From NCBI GenBank assembly GCA_002298995.1, contig DBMO01000017.1, forward strand, positions 1 through 14,571: a stretch of DNA of 14,571 nt. The letters run 5' to 3'. The DNA comes from Desulfarculales bacterium UBA696. Lineage in GTDB: Bacteria; Desulfobacterota; Syntrophobacteria; Syntrophobacterales; Syntrophobacteraceae. Below are positions 7,092 to 14,552 of this stretch, piece by piece. Made by a program: the position numbers and the translations under genes. Numbering within the stretch: the first letter of the stretch is position 1; each line of letters begins with the position of its first letter. The notes beneath the pieces were generated by a model, which searched no databases, had not been told where the DNA came from, and was given only the letters and a program-made list of their open reading frames with translations.

Positions 7092-8384
7092 ATGCAGTAT
7101 CCAAAATTCGGCTTCATCAGGCAAGAATTCCCCAAAAGCGCCAACCCCGATCCGCGACGTGCAGTAACGGCCGAACTGCAAAGATCCGGCATCCTCGATC
7201 CGATCCGCGGGGGGGACAAGGTACTTATTACCGCCGGCAGCAGGGGTATAGAATCGATGAATGAGGTGCTCCGCACCTGCATACTCGCCGTGAGAGACAG
7301 GGGCGGAGAGCCGCTGGTCTACCCCGCGATGGGAAGTCATGGCAGCGGGACAGCCCATGGTCAGGTGGACGTTCTACGCCACCTGGGGATAACCGAAGCC
7401 ACAATTGGGGCCCCGGTATATTCAGGGCTGGAGATGATCGAGATCGATCGCGTGCAGGGATCGGTTCCCGTCTACGCCGACAGGGCCGCGGTGGAAGCAG
7501 ATCACATCCTGATCGTCAATCGGGTCAAGGAACATTCCGAGTACATCGGAAAGACCGAATCCGGCATTCTGAAAATGGCGGTGGTCGGCCTTGGCCGGCA
7601 ACTCGGCGCGGAGACCATGCACCAGTTGGCCGTCAACATAACTTACTGTAAAGCCATTCACCTGGTCGCGGCCTCTCTATTCAAGAACCTCAAGATACTT
7701 GGCGGCATAGCGCTTCTCGAGGACCACTTCAACCAACTGCGCAGGGTGGAGGCAGTCCCAACCGGCGAGGTATTTTCCAGGGAACCCCAGCTTCTGGAGG
7801 AGTCCAAAATCTATAAGCCCACCCTCCCCTTCGAGGAACTCGACATATTGGTTATAGACGAGATCGGGAAGGAAATTTCCGGAGCCGGGATGGACACAAA
7901 AGTGGTTGGCCGGATCATGAATGTTTACGAAAAAGAATGTGAAACACCTCGCATAACCCGCATTGTCGTAAGAGATCTTTCGGAAGCAACCGATGGAAAT
8001 GCAACCGGCATAGGGCTCGCCGATTACACCACGGCCAGAGCCGCCTCCAAAGTCTGTTTCAATGCGACCATGACCAATTGTGTGACCGCCGTTGCTCCTG
8101 AGAAGGGACGAATTCCACTTGCTTTCAAAAACGACAGGGAAGCACTCGGCGCAGCCTTCAAAACGATTGGAATCTGGACCCCGGACCAGGTCAGGGTTGC
8201 CTGGATTTCCAATACCAAAGACCTCGAGTGGCTTGCCGTTTCCGGCGCACTTCACGATTCTTTCAAACATGAAAAGAGTGACCTTTTCGATCTGCCCTAC
8301 GACACGGAAGGGAACCTGCCTAAACTCAGAGACTTTCTTCAAAGATCTCTAAAAAGCGAGAAGATCGGAGACTACCGTTTTTAG
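7092..8384 (+). CDS. LarA-like (DUF2088) protein, possible nickel-pincer enzyme
   Basis: 430 aa, the length of LarA-family proteins. The N-terminal DUF2088-like region reads GDKVLITAGSRGI, then YPAMGSHGSGTAHGQVDVLRHLG (H83, H89), resembling LarA's ATGxHRP...LG stretch. A segment VKEHSEYIGKTESGILKMAVVGLG (H148, K154, K161) lies where LarA carries its catalytic His and the Lys that anchors the nickel-pincer nucleotide, but the His-to-Lys spacing is not identical. The C-terminal half is more divergent. Known members racemise or epimerise alpha-hydroxy acids by hydride transfer. LarB, LarC and LarE, which make the cofactor, are not in this window. Being 19 bp after the methyl-THF enzyme gene, it is almost certainly co-transcribed. 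Its role in corrinoid methyl transfer is unknown: a hydroxyacid substrate or product is one guess. Confidence 0.75.
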   Translation: MQYPKFGFIRQEFPKSANPDPRRAVTAELQRSGILDPIRGGDKVLITAGSRGIESMNEVLRTCILAVRDRGGEPLVYPAMGSHGSGTAHGQVDVLRHLGITEATIGAPVYSGLEMIEIDRVQGSVPVYADRAAVEADHILIVNRVKEHSEYIGKTESGILKMAVVGLGRQLGAETMHQLAVNITYCKAIHLVAASLFKNLKILGGIALLEDHFNQLRRVEAVPTGEVFSREPQLLEESKIYKPTLPFEELDILVIDEIGKEISGAGMDTKVVGRIMNVYEKECETPRITRIVVRDLSEATDGNATGIGLADYTTARAASKVCFNATMTNCVTAVAPEKGRIPLAFKNDREALGAAFKTIGIWTPDQVRVAWISNTKDLEWLAVSGALHDSFKHEKSDLFDLPYDTEGNLPKLRDFLQRSLKSEKIGDYRF

Positions 8385-8417
8385 ATTTGCCGAGAAAATC
8401 TGCGGGTTGGAGTATAT

Positions 8418-9080
8418 ATGCGCGTGGTGATTGCCTGCAGGGTGATACAGGCCGAATTGGATGAAATGCGGGCGGGCAACCCAGAAATCGAGGTCATTTA
8501 CCTGGACCAGGCGCTCCACCGCACACCGGGCAAAATGCCGGGGCTTATTCAGGAGCAGATTGACAAAGTCTCGGGCTACGCTGATCAAATAGTTTTGGGA
8601 TACGGGCTCTGCTCGAACGGCCTGGTCGGTGTCAGGGCGGCAAGGCAGATGTTGATCGCCCCAAGGGCTCACGACTGCATCGCCCTCCTCATGGGGTCAT
8701 GCGCGGCTTACAATGCCCGTTTCGCCGAGAGGCCGGGCACTCATTACCTCAGCAGGGGCTGGCTTGCCGAGCAAAAGGACCCTCTTGGGGTCACGGAGGG
8801 AGAGTACACGGAGCGCGTCGGCCGAGAATCCGCAATATGGGTGATGGGGGAGGAACTCAAACACTATACACACATCACCTTGATTAGATCCGGGATTATA
8901 GAAGCTAAGCTGGTCGAGCGGGCCCGACGTAATGCGGAATTTTTCGGCAAGCAGTATGATGAAATTACCGGCAGCATGGATTACTTCCAAAAAATTGTCG
9001 GCGGGCCTTATGATGAAGCGGATTTTGTCACTATTCCTCCAGGCACGGCCATAACACAGGAACCTTGGGTTCCCGGATAA
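8418..9080 (+). CDS. DUF1638 family protein
   Basis: 220 aa, recognised as DUF1638 by VLGYGLCSNGLVG (C65), RAHDCIALLMGS (H85, D86, C87) and the THYLSRGW segment (108-115). C65, H85, C87 and C95 could form a metal or cofactor site; this is inference. The family has no established activity that I know of. From memory it recurs beside corrinoid proteins, methyl-THF methyltransferases and ASKHA activators in other bacteria and methanogens, as it does here, which argues for an accessory role in the same pathway. GGAG five bases before ATG 8418 supports the start. It lies 33 bp after the LarA-like gene and 6 bp before the activator gene. No signal peptide or membrane segment is visible, so it is cytoplasmic. 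Confidence 0.85.
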   Translation: MRVVIACRVIQAELDEMRAGNPEIEVIYLDQALHRTPGKMPGLIQEQIDKVSGYADQIVLGYGLCSNGLVGVRAARQMLIAPRAHDCIALLMGSCAAYNARFAERPGTHYLSRGWLAEQKDPLGVTEGEYTERVGRESAIWVMGEELKHYTHITLIRSGIIEAKLVERARRNAEFFGKQYDEITGSMDYFQKIVGGPYDEADFVTIPPGTAITQEPWVPG

Positions 9081-9086
9081 GCATCC

Positions 9087-10943
9087 ATGGAGCATCGGGT
9101 AGTTTTCGAGCCATTCGGGTTAGCTCATAATTCAGTCGAGGGCGAGAGCGCAGCGGAAGCTGCCCGGGCTGCTCGGGCGCCGCTTCGCTCCGATTGCGGC
9201 GGGAAGGGGAAATGCGGGAAATGCAAAATTTTCGCACTGCCGCAGGAGCTTCTTTCACCTGTTTCCGATGAGGAACGGGAGGCCTTAACTCCGGAAGAGC
9301 TTCACTCAGGCTTGAGACTGGCGTGCAAAGCCAGGATTGTCGGTCCGGGAGTCATAACAATTCCGGCGGATTTGCTGGAAAATGCTCACTCGTTCGGCAA
9401 AACCCAACTCCAGATCAGCTATCCCGCGGACCCAATGATCGAGCGCATTGTACTGCCCCCGGAGCCTTTTGCGGACAAGGAGGTCTCCCCTTATTTCGAC
9501 ATTGCCGGAATGGTTGCCTCGCGCGTACGGAAAGCCACCGGCAAGGATATCTCATTCGGGAACCACGCGCTTAGAGAACTCAGCCTGGCATCCATCTCCG
9601 AGGGCGAACTGACACTCGTATCCCATGCCGCAAAAGGGGTGACCGCCGTAATTCCCGGCGCGCACCGCCATTCCCTCGGAATCGCCATAGACATCGGGAC
9701 CACCACGCTTGCCCTTTATCTTTGCGATCTTCAGAGCGGGAAAATACTCGCCGGCGATGCGCTCGCCAACCCCCAGAGACACTATGGGGAAGACGTTATC
9801 AGCCGTATTTCGTATGCGGATGAACACAGAGGCGGAGCGGCAAGACTCCACACGATTCTCGCGGGAGCGATTAATTCGATGGCGGGGCATGTTCTTCGTC
9901 GGGTCGGGGCCGACCCTGCCGAGGTGGACGAAATTGTGGCGGTCGGAAACACTACCATGGAAACACTCTTTGCCGGCTTCCACCCCCATGGCCTTGGGGT
10001 TGCACCCTATTTGCCGGTTATTCATGAATCCCGGGATTTCACCGCTGTCGAACTGGGTCTCGATTTCAACCCCGGCACAAATGTTCATCTCTTCCCGACT
10101 ATCTCCGGCTTTATCGGCGGCGATACCGTCGCTGCGATCTTGTCCGAAAGGCCTCACGAAAGTTCCGAGATTTCCCTGATAATCGACATAGGCACCAATG
10201 GCGAGTTGGTGATGGGAAACAAAGACGGGTTATGGGCCACAAGCTGCGCGACAGGGCCTGCTTTTGAGGGGGCGCATATCTCCTCGGGCATGAGGGCTGC
10301 GCCCGGGGCTATTCACAAGGTGGAGGTCGATCCATCCACCCTCCAGGTCTCTTATCAGGTACTAGGGAGCGACTCCGATCCCGATATAAAGCCAAGAGGC
10401 ATCTGCGGGTCCGGCATTATTGACGCCGTTGCCTCGATGCGCCGAGCGGGCCTGATTCTTGCCAGCGGCCGCATGTCCGAAAAATTCCACTGCATCGAAT
10501 GCGACGAGAACGGCATCGGGCAAAAGTTTGTCATAGCCTCTCCCGAAAAAACGGCTTCCGGCCGTGAAATTGCCGTAACACTCCAGGACATTCGTCAGAT
10601 ACAGGTCGCAAAGGCGGCCCTTCTGACCGGAATCAGGCTCCTGGCAAAGAAGTCAGGCCTGGATCGCATCGATAGAATGGTTCTCACCGGGGCTTTCGGA
10701 GCGAGGTTCGACCGGCATAATGCCGTGGCAATAGGAATGCTTCCGGGGATTTCGCCGGGAACAAGGGTCGAAACAGTCGAGAATGCGGCAGGAAGGGGTG
10801 CGATCATTGCCCTGCTCGACAAAAAAGTCCGTAAGGATGCACTCAATCTCGCGCGGACCGTCCGTTTCCTGGAACTCTCGGAACTTCCGGAGTTCCAGGT
10901 TGAATTCCCTTCCGCGATGAGTTTCCCCGATCCGAGCGAATGA
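9087..10943 (+). CDS. Reductive activator of corrinoid proteins (2Fe-2S + ASKHA/DUF4445)
   Basis: 618 aa ATP-dependent activator that re-reduces inactive Co(II) corrinoid to Co(I). The N-terminal ferredoxin-like domain (about 1-97) carries C37, C43, C46 and C80 in CGGKGKCGKC...LACKAR, the plant-type [2Fe-2S] ligand pattern. A linker (about 98-195) precedes the ASKHA ATPase core: phosphate-1 motif IAIDIGTTTLALYLCDL (200-216), VAVGNTTMETLFAG (286-298), phosphate-2-like LIIDIGTNGELVMGN (365-379), the ICGSGIIDA stretch, and LTGAFGARFDRHNAVAIGMLPGI. Length and order match the bacterial RACE type; archaeal RamA instead has C-terminal [4Fe-4S] clusters. Start ATG 9087 is 6 bp after the DUF1638 stop. 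It is the last gene of the operon, with a convergent gene 21 bp away. Its presence strongly supports a working corrinoid methyl-transfer system. Confidence 0.93.
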   Translation: MEHRVVFEPFGLAHNSVEGESAAEAARAARAPLRSDCGGKGKCGKCKIFALPQELLSPVSDEEREALTPEELHSGLRLACKARIVGPGVITIPADLLENAHSFGKTQLQISYPADPMIERIVLPPEPFADKEVSPYFDIAGMVASRVRKATGKDISFGNHALRELSLASISEGELTLVSHAAKGVTAVIPGAHRHSLGIAIDIGTTTLALYLCDLQSGKILAGDALANPQRHYGEDVISRISYADEHRGGAARLHTILAGAINSMAGHVLRRVGADPAEVDEIVAVGNTTMETLFAGFHPHGLGVAPYLPVIHESRDFTAVELGLDFNPGTNVHLFPTISGFIGGDTVAAILSERPHESSEISLIIDIGTNGELVMGNKDGLWATSCATGPAFEGAHISSGMRAAPGAIHKVEVDPSTLQVSYQVLGSDSDPDIKPRGICGSGIIDAVASMRRAGLILASGRMSEKFHCIECDENGIGQKFVIASPEKTASGREIAVTLQDIRQIQVAKAALLTGIRLLAKKSGLDRIDRMVLTGAFGARFDRHNAVAIGMLPGISPGTRVETVENAAGRGAIIALLDKKVRKDALNLARTVRFLELSELPEFQVEFPSAMSFPDPSE

Positions 10944-10964
10944 GAGGCCCCGCACCAAAGTCCG

Positions 10965-11957
10965 CTAGGGCAAAGCGATTGTGTTTCCACCGCGCACGGG
11001 AGACAGGGGTGGGGTTGTCTCGGTTACTCCCTTAAGAGATCTTGCTAGCTGTACGGGCGGTTTGGTCCCGAATAGATAGAAAACCACGCGTTCTCCCGGC
11101 CTTGGGATTTGATTCTCGAATAGGCTATTCCACTTGCGCAGGTCCTTGTATCTAACACCGAAAACCTTTGTCAATTTGCTCAAATCTTTGTCGTTTTCCC
11201 TTACGTAATAATCGACCCGTCTGGGAAGATAGCACAACTGCGCGGATTCGATTACCATCCGCGTCTGTGGATCCTTCTCCCGGGCGGCAAGGGTCGACCA
11301 TGGAGCAACAAACCGAATGTGCATGTGGTTGCGATGGCCGGGCTCATGCTGCATGATGCATTCTGTTTCCCCTCTGCCCCCGGCATTCGTGAAGACCCTG
11401 GATAAAAGATCGCGATCCGCACCCTCACCTAGCGCATACTTGTACAGCTGCGATTGTATGCTCTTGTCCAAATAGATTGTTTGCACGCTCTGCGTCTCCA
11501 GCAGACACTGAATCATATGCCATGTTTTGGAAACATCGAGTATTTTGGAATCCATCGGGACAAAGCCATCCAATTGCAGATTGTTTTTCGCAAAGAGGCC
11601 AATATCAACGTCACGACCGTTCTGATGGGATTCGTGCCCGCCTAGCCGTCCTCCGCCTTTTCGTGAAAAATGCCCAAGGAATAGATCACAGGAATCGGGA
11701 TATCTTTCCCCGAACCTTTCAAATGCGTCCAGCAAGGCTCCCACCACCTCCGGAGTTGTGTAGCTTCTGTCTTCATCTCCCAATTTGTAGCCATGCATAT
11801 TCGAAGGAAATTTTACGCCGTTGATCAAACAGCCTCTGAACGGCTCTCCAACCGAGGTTGTAATTGCGCAAAACGCGTCGTCGATAATGATTGGTGAAAG
11901 TGTGAATAAAAAGACAACGGGAAGGCATACCAACAGGAAAGCCCGACGCAGTGTCAT
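10965..11957 (-). CDS. mepA: Exported MepA-like murein endopeptidase with LysM-like C-terminus
   Basis: 330 aa. An N-terminal signal peptide (MTLRR, then a long hydrophobic stretch to about residue 30) targets it to the periplasm. The catalytic domain is of the LAS/M74 (penicillin-insensitive murein endopeptidase) type: GGHESHQNGRDVDIGL supplies zinc ligands H111 and D118 (H-x6-D), and HRNHMHIRF supplies H211 with H213. MepA cuts the D-alanyl-meso-diaminopimelate cross-links of peptidoglycan. A LysM-like segment follows (about 249-296, VDYYVRENDKDLSKLTKVFGV...RPGERVVFYLF), then a Pro/Thr-rich tail. The start has AAGGAGAG at ideal spacing. It is convergent with the methyltransferase operon and not functionally linked to it as far as the sequence shows. 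The LysM-like extension is not part of the E. coli protein. Confidence 0.85.
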   Translation of the reverse strand: MTLRRAFLLVCLPVVFLFTLSPIIIDDAFCAITTSVGEPFRGCLINGVKFPSNMHGYKLGDEDRSYTTPEVVGALLDAFERFGERYPDSCDLFLGHFSRKGGGRLGGHESHQNGRDVDIGLFAKNNLQLDGFVPMDSKILDVSKTWHMIQCLLETQSVQTIYLDKSIQSQLYKYALGEGADRDLLSRVFTNAGGRGETECIMQHEPGHRNHMHIRFVAPWSTLAAREKDPQTRMVIESAQLCYLPRRVDYYVRENDKDLSKLTKVFGVRYKDLRKWNSLFENQIPRPGERVVFYLFGTKPPVQLARSLKGVTETTPPLSPVRGGNTIALP

Positions 11958-12489
11958 TAACTCTCCTTCATGGTCGCAAGATTGTACTGCACTATCGCTG
12001 AATATCTGAGTTGCGTTTCGGATGTTCCAATACTCCTTTCAAGTCCCTATGCAGTCGCCATTGGCGATTGCAACAAACCACTCCATCAATGCGCCGCACA
12101 GTATTTCGCTTTTGCGCAAGTGCATGACACAACGCTTTGGCTGTAGACATTCCCAGCACTAGAATAGCGATACTATTGGGAAATACGGCTAATTTGGTTT
12201 ACTTTAAGGTATCCAGGTGAAAAGAGTATAACCTGCAATTATTTTTATTCAACTTAATATTGTTAATATTCTGTCTACTGTGGCGCTGCTGCCCAACGTT
12301 ACAGTTCGCTAATGTATCTTATCGGTACGTTTAAAATTGTTCACAAATTCACATAGCAATTGATATGCCAAATTTGGATTTTTAATGCACTGGTGGCTTT
12401 AGATTCAGGACTTGCAACGGCTGGAAGACCAAATTTAAGGGCGACTTTTTCACCAGGTTATCAGTGGCTATAGCGTAATTACCCGAAAA
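11958..12489. other. A+T-rich intergenic region
   Basis: About 530 bases with no convincing gene. Much of it (roughly 12180-12400) is visibly richer in A+T than the flanking genes. It must hold the promoter of the leftward mepA-like gene, but I cannot pick out a convincing -35/-10 pair. A 21-base palindrome occurs at 12051-12071. The last part (12403-12489) reads in the same frame as the small ORF that follows, interrupted by a TAA at 12436-12438, which may be a trace of decayed coding sequence. Confidence 0.5.
12051..12071. promoter_or_regulatory. 21-base palindrome, operator-like
   Basis: Arms GCAGTCGCCA (12051-12060) and TGGCGATTGC (12062-12071) are symmetric about T12061 with one mismatched pair. 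It lies about 95-115 bases upstream of the leftward mepA-like start. The size and lack of a loop resemble a binding site for a dimeric regulator rather than an RNA hairpin. No regulator can be assigned. Confidence 0.35.
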
Positions 12490-12627
12490 ATGCATGCTTT
12501 GCCCTACACCATTGAAGGTTGGACCATACAACTCTTTCGTAATCGATCGCAGGGAGCGAAGGAGGCGGCTGAACTGATTCGCCGATCAGGCGAGGAGCGA
12601 CAAGCGCGCCTTGCGCGCGAGGCCTAA
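12490..12627 (+). CDS. Small ORF or gene remnant, 45 aa
   Basis: An ATG at 12490 opens 45 codons ending in TAA at 12625-12627, eight bases before a strong terminator. The product starts MHALPYTIEGWTIQLFRN and ends in a charged, helix-prone tail ending GEERQARLAREA. There is no clear ribosome-binding site. In the same frame upstream, after a TAA at 12436, lies IQDLQRLEDQI and then GRLFHQVISGY, so this may be the 3' end of a gene that has decayed rather than a complete small gene. G+C-rich codons in the second half contrast with the A+T-rich DNA before it. I do not recognise the family. Confidence 0.35.
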   Translation: MHALPYTIEGWTIQLFRNRSQGAKEAAELIRRSGEERQARLAREA

Positions 12628-12634
12628 ATTCCGG

Positions 12635-12666
12635 AAAAAGCGGGGGAATCATTCCCCCGCTTTTTT
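12635..12666. terminator. Strong intrinsic terminator, likely bidirectional
   Basis: A perfect 15-base inverted repeat: 12635-12649 (AAAAAGCGGGGGAAT) pairs with 12651-12665, centred on C12650, and ends in six T on the plus strand. The five A on the left give a T-run on the minus strand, so it can act in both directions. On the plus strand it follows the small ORF by eight bases. On the minus strand it lies 114 bases beyond the end of the nucleotide-sugar dehydrogenase gene and would stop that transcript before the mepA-like gene. Confidence 0.9.
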
Positions 12667-12741
12667 ATACTTTGAAAGGCGCCATCTTGAACTTCGTATC
12701 AGCTCCGGCCTCCGCCGAGTTAGCGGTCCTTTACCTGTCTT

Positions 12742-12780
12742 GCCCGGTGTCGCGGGCCATGAGGATATGAAACCCCGGGC
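12742..12780. repeat. Imperfect palindrome abutting the dehydrogenase stop codon
   Basis: GCCCGG (12742-12747) pairs with CCGGGC (12775-12780), with two further matches inside after one mismatch. The right arm overlaps the first base of the dehydrogenase gene's stop codon (12780-12782, minus strand). No T-run follows on either strand. It may be an mRNA 3'-end-stabilising hairpin or a copy of a dispersed palindromic repeat. Confidence 0.35.
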
Positions 12781-14474
12781 TACCTCTTCATCTTTTCTTC
12801 CCGCGCAGCATCTTTGATGCGCTTTACGTGCCCTCTGCCCAGACCTTTTACCTCGCAGTCGAGGTCGAAAAATTTTCGAATCTTCTCGTCATCGAGTATT
12901 CCGAAGCAATCGATCACGGCAACCGGTTTTCCGGTCATCTTCAGCAGATCGGCGGGATCGAGATCGGTGTAGTGTTCGTGGCGAACCGCCAGGACGACCG
13001 CATCGGCCTTGCTCAGGGCTTCCGCCAAATCGCCGCACATCCTGAGATCACCCAGTTTTTCCTGGTTTCTGAAAAATCTTGCCCAGGAACAGCCAGGCGC
13101 CGGATAAGCCTCCTGTTTTTCGAACTCCCACCAGTGCTTCACGTATGGATCATGGACCGAGACCTCGGCGCCCATCTCGGTAAGCTTTCGCACCAGAAGC
13201 TCCGAGCCGCTGTAGCGCGTATCCCCGACGTCTTCGCGATACGACGCCCCAAGGATCGCAACCCTGGATGCGGCAACTATTTTCCCCATATTGCGCAGGG
13301 CATCGCGCACGAGCCTTGCCACATGGAGCGGACGAGTATCGTTTATATCGATTGCCTGGGGGGTTATCTTGAATATGTCATCCTCGAAACCCAAAAGCGT
13401 CTGGTATGCCCAGATGCCCAGACCTCCGTCCTTTGGCAGGCAGTAGCCTCCTATGCCCGGGCCCGGAAAAATAATGTTCGAGTGCGTGGGCCGGACCTTC
13501 ACCGCATCTATCACCTTGATAAGGTCGATGCCGTTTCGTTCGGCAAATACGCTCCATTCGTGCAAAAAAGCCAGGATTGTAGCTCGATAGGAGTTCTCGA
13601 CGATCTTGCAGGTTTCACTTTCGATCGGACTGTCGAGAACCGTCAGCGGAAACTGGTCGACGTTTAGAACGCTTGTGAGAAAGGCCCTTACCCTCTCGCG
13701 GGCCGCCTCGTTTATTCCGCTGCATACGCGCCAGAAATCGCGGATCGAGGCAACATAGTTTCTGCCTGGCATCACGCGCTCGAACGAGTGGGCCAGCAAA
13801 GGCTCGCTGTCTTCAATTCCGCGCCTTTCAAAGGCCTTTTTCATTATCGGGTAGGCAATGTATTGGGTAGTGCCGGGAGGTACCGTAGTTTCGATAAGTA
13901 CGAGGCAGTCGGGCCGGACCTTTTCGCCGACTATGCTCAGGCATTCCTCGAGGGCCTTTATGTCAGCTTCGCCCCGGCGCACGTCACCCAGCGTTTCCTT
14001 TTGATAATCGCACTGGACGTCTACCACCACCACGTCGGCAAGCGAGAGCACATCGTAGGTGAAGGTGGCCACAAGGGTCATTTTTTCCTTCACGCAGCGA
14101 TGCACGAGGGCGCCTACTTCGGGGTCCTCGGCCTCCACGGGCGGTATCCCGTTATTTATGTAGTGAATCTTCCAAAACGATCTTGTTGAGGGACGCTGCA
14201 TTCCTATAACAAATTTATTGGGTTTTCCGCTGACCTTATCGACGGAATCAGCAATCACGCCGGCCATGACGGCCCCTACGAAACCCACGCCTATCACGAC
14301 GACAATTTCCCGGCCCGCAAGGCGCTGTTCCCTTACCATTTCGGCAATTCTATCAAACTCGCCTTCGTACTCAGCCTGTGAAGGCAGCGGAAAAAGGTTC
14401 CCGGCCGGACAGATCGAATATGCGTGCTCTGCGCGTTCAGGAAAAGCGGATCTGCCGCACTGTGTCTTGGGCAT
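12780..14474 (-). CDS. Divergent nucleotide-sugar dehydrogenase (UDP-sugar 6-dehydrogenase superfamily)
   Basis: 564 aa, well above the usual 420-450. The NAD-binding Rossmann motif VVVIGVGFVGAVMA (58-71) is preceded by about 55 unusual residues. Superfamily marks include ETTVPPG (196-201), the middle domain ESETCKIVENSYRATILAFLHEW with K290, N294 and E306, and the catalytic cysteine C345 in GPGIGGYCLPKDGG. The C-terminal domain (about 403-550) contains VAILGASYREDVGDTRYSGSELL and VSVHDPYV, with an inserted stretch about 447-478. These enzymes oxidise UDP-glucose, UDP-ManNAc or similar to uronates for surface polysaccharides. After the first Rossmann strand pair the sequence IGMQRPSTRSFWKIHYINNG departs from the usual GxDid...V..lN.G, so the nucleotide-sugar preference cannot be assigned. 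ATG 14474 is chosen because GAGGAG lies 8 bases upstream; an in-frame codon at 14543 gives 23 more residues without support. No other sugar genes are adjacent in the window. Confidence 0.85.
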   Translation of the reverse strand: MPKTQCGRSAFPERAEHAYSICPAGNLFPLPSQAEYEGEFDRIAEMVREQRLAGREIVVVIGVGFVGAVMAGVIADSVDKVSGKPNKFVIGMQRPSTRSFWKIHYINNGIPPVEAEDPEVGALVHRCVKEKMTLVATFTYDVLSLADVVVVDVQCDYQKETLGDVRRGEADIKALEECLSIVGEKVRPDCLVLIETTVPPGTTQYIAYPIMKKAFERRGIEDSEPLLAHSFERVMPGRNYVASIRDFWRVCSGINEAARERVRAFLTSVLNVDQFPLTVLDSPIESETCKIVENSYRATILAFLHEWSVFAERNGIDLIKVIDAVKVRPTHSNIIFPGPGIGGYCLPKDGGLGIWAYQTLLGFEDDIFKITPQAIDINDTRPLHVARLVRDALRNMGKIVAASRVAILGASYREDVGDTRYSGSELLVRKLTEMGAEVSVHDPYVKHWWEFEKQEAYPAPGCSWARFFRNQEKLGDLRMCGDLAEALSKADAVVLAVRHEHYTDLDPADLLKMTGKPVAVIDCFGILDDEKIRKFFDLDCEVKGLGRGHVKRIKDAAREEKMKR

Positions 14475-14552
14475 GTAAACAGCTCCTCGAATTGATTGTC
14501 GGATAAAATCACACTGCATGGACTTATACCAGTTCGCGTTCAAGATTTAAAT

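Noticed and set aside
7677..8342. Long open frame on the minus strand (221 codons)
   Set aside because: Antisense shadow of the LarA-like gene, with no recognisable motif.
10944..10964. Terminator between the convergent activator and mepA-like genes
   Set aside because: The 21-base gap shows no stem followed by a T-run on either strand.
12611..12817. 68-codon plus-strand frame
   Set aside because: It runs through a strong intrinsic terminator at 12635-12666 and into the dehydrogenase gene on the other strand; low-complexity product.
12828..13667. Long open frame on the plus strand (279 codons)
   Set aside because: Antisense to the nucleotide-sugar dehydrogenase, which carries clear catalytic motifs in the opposite frame.
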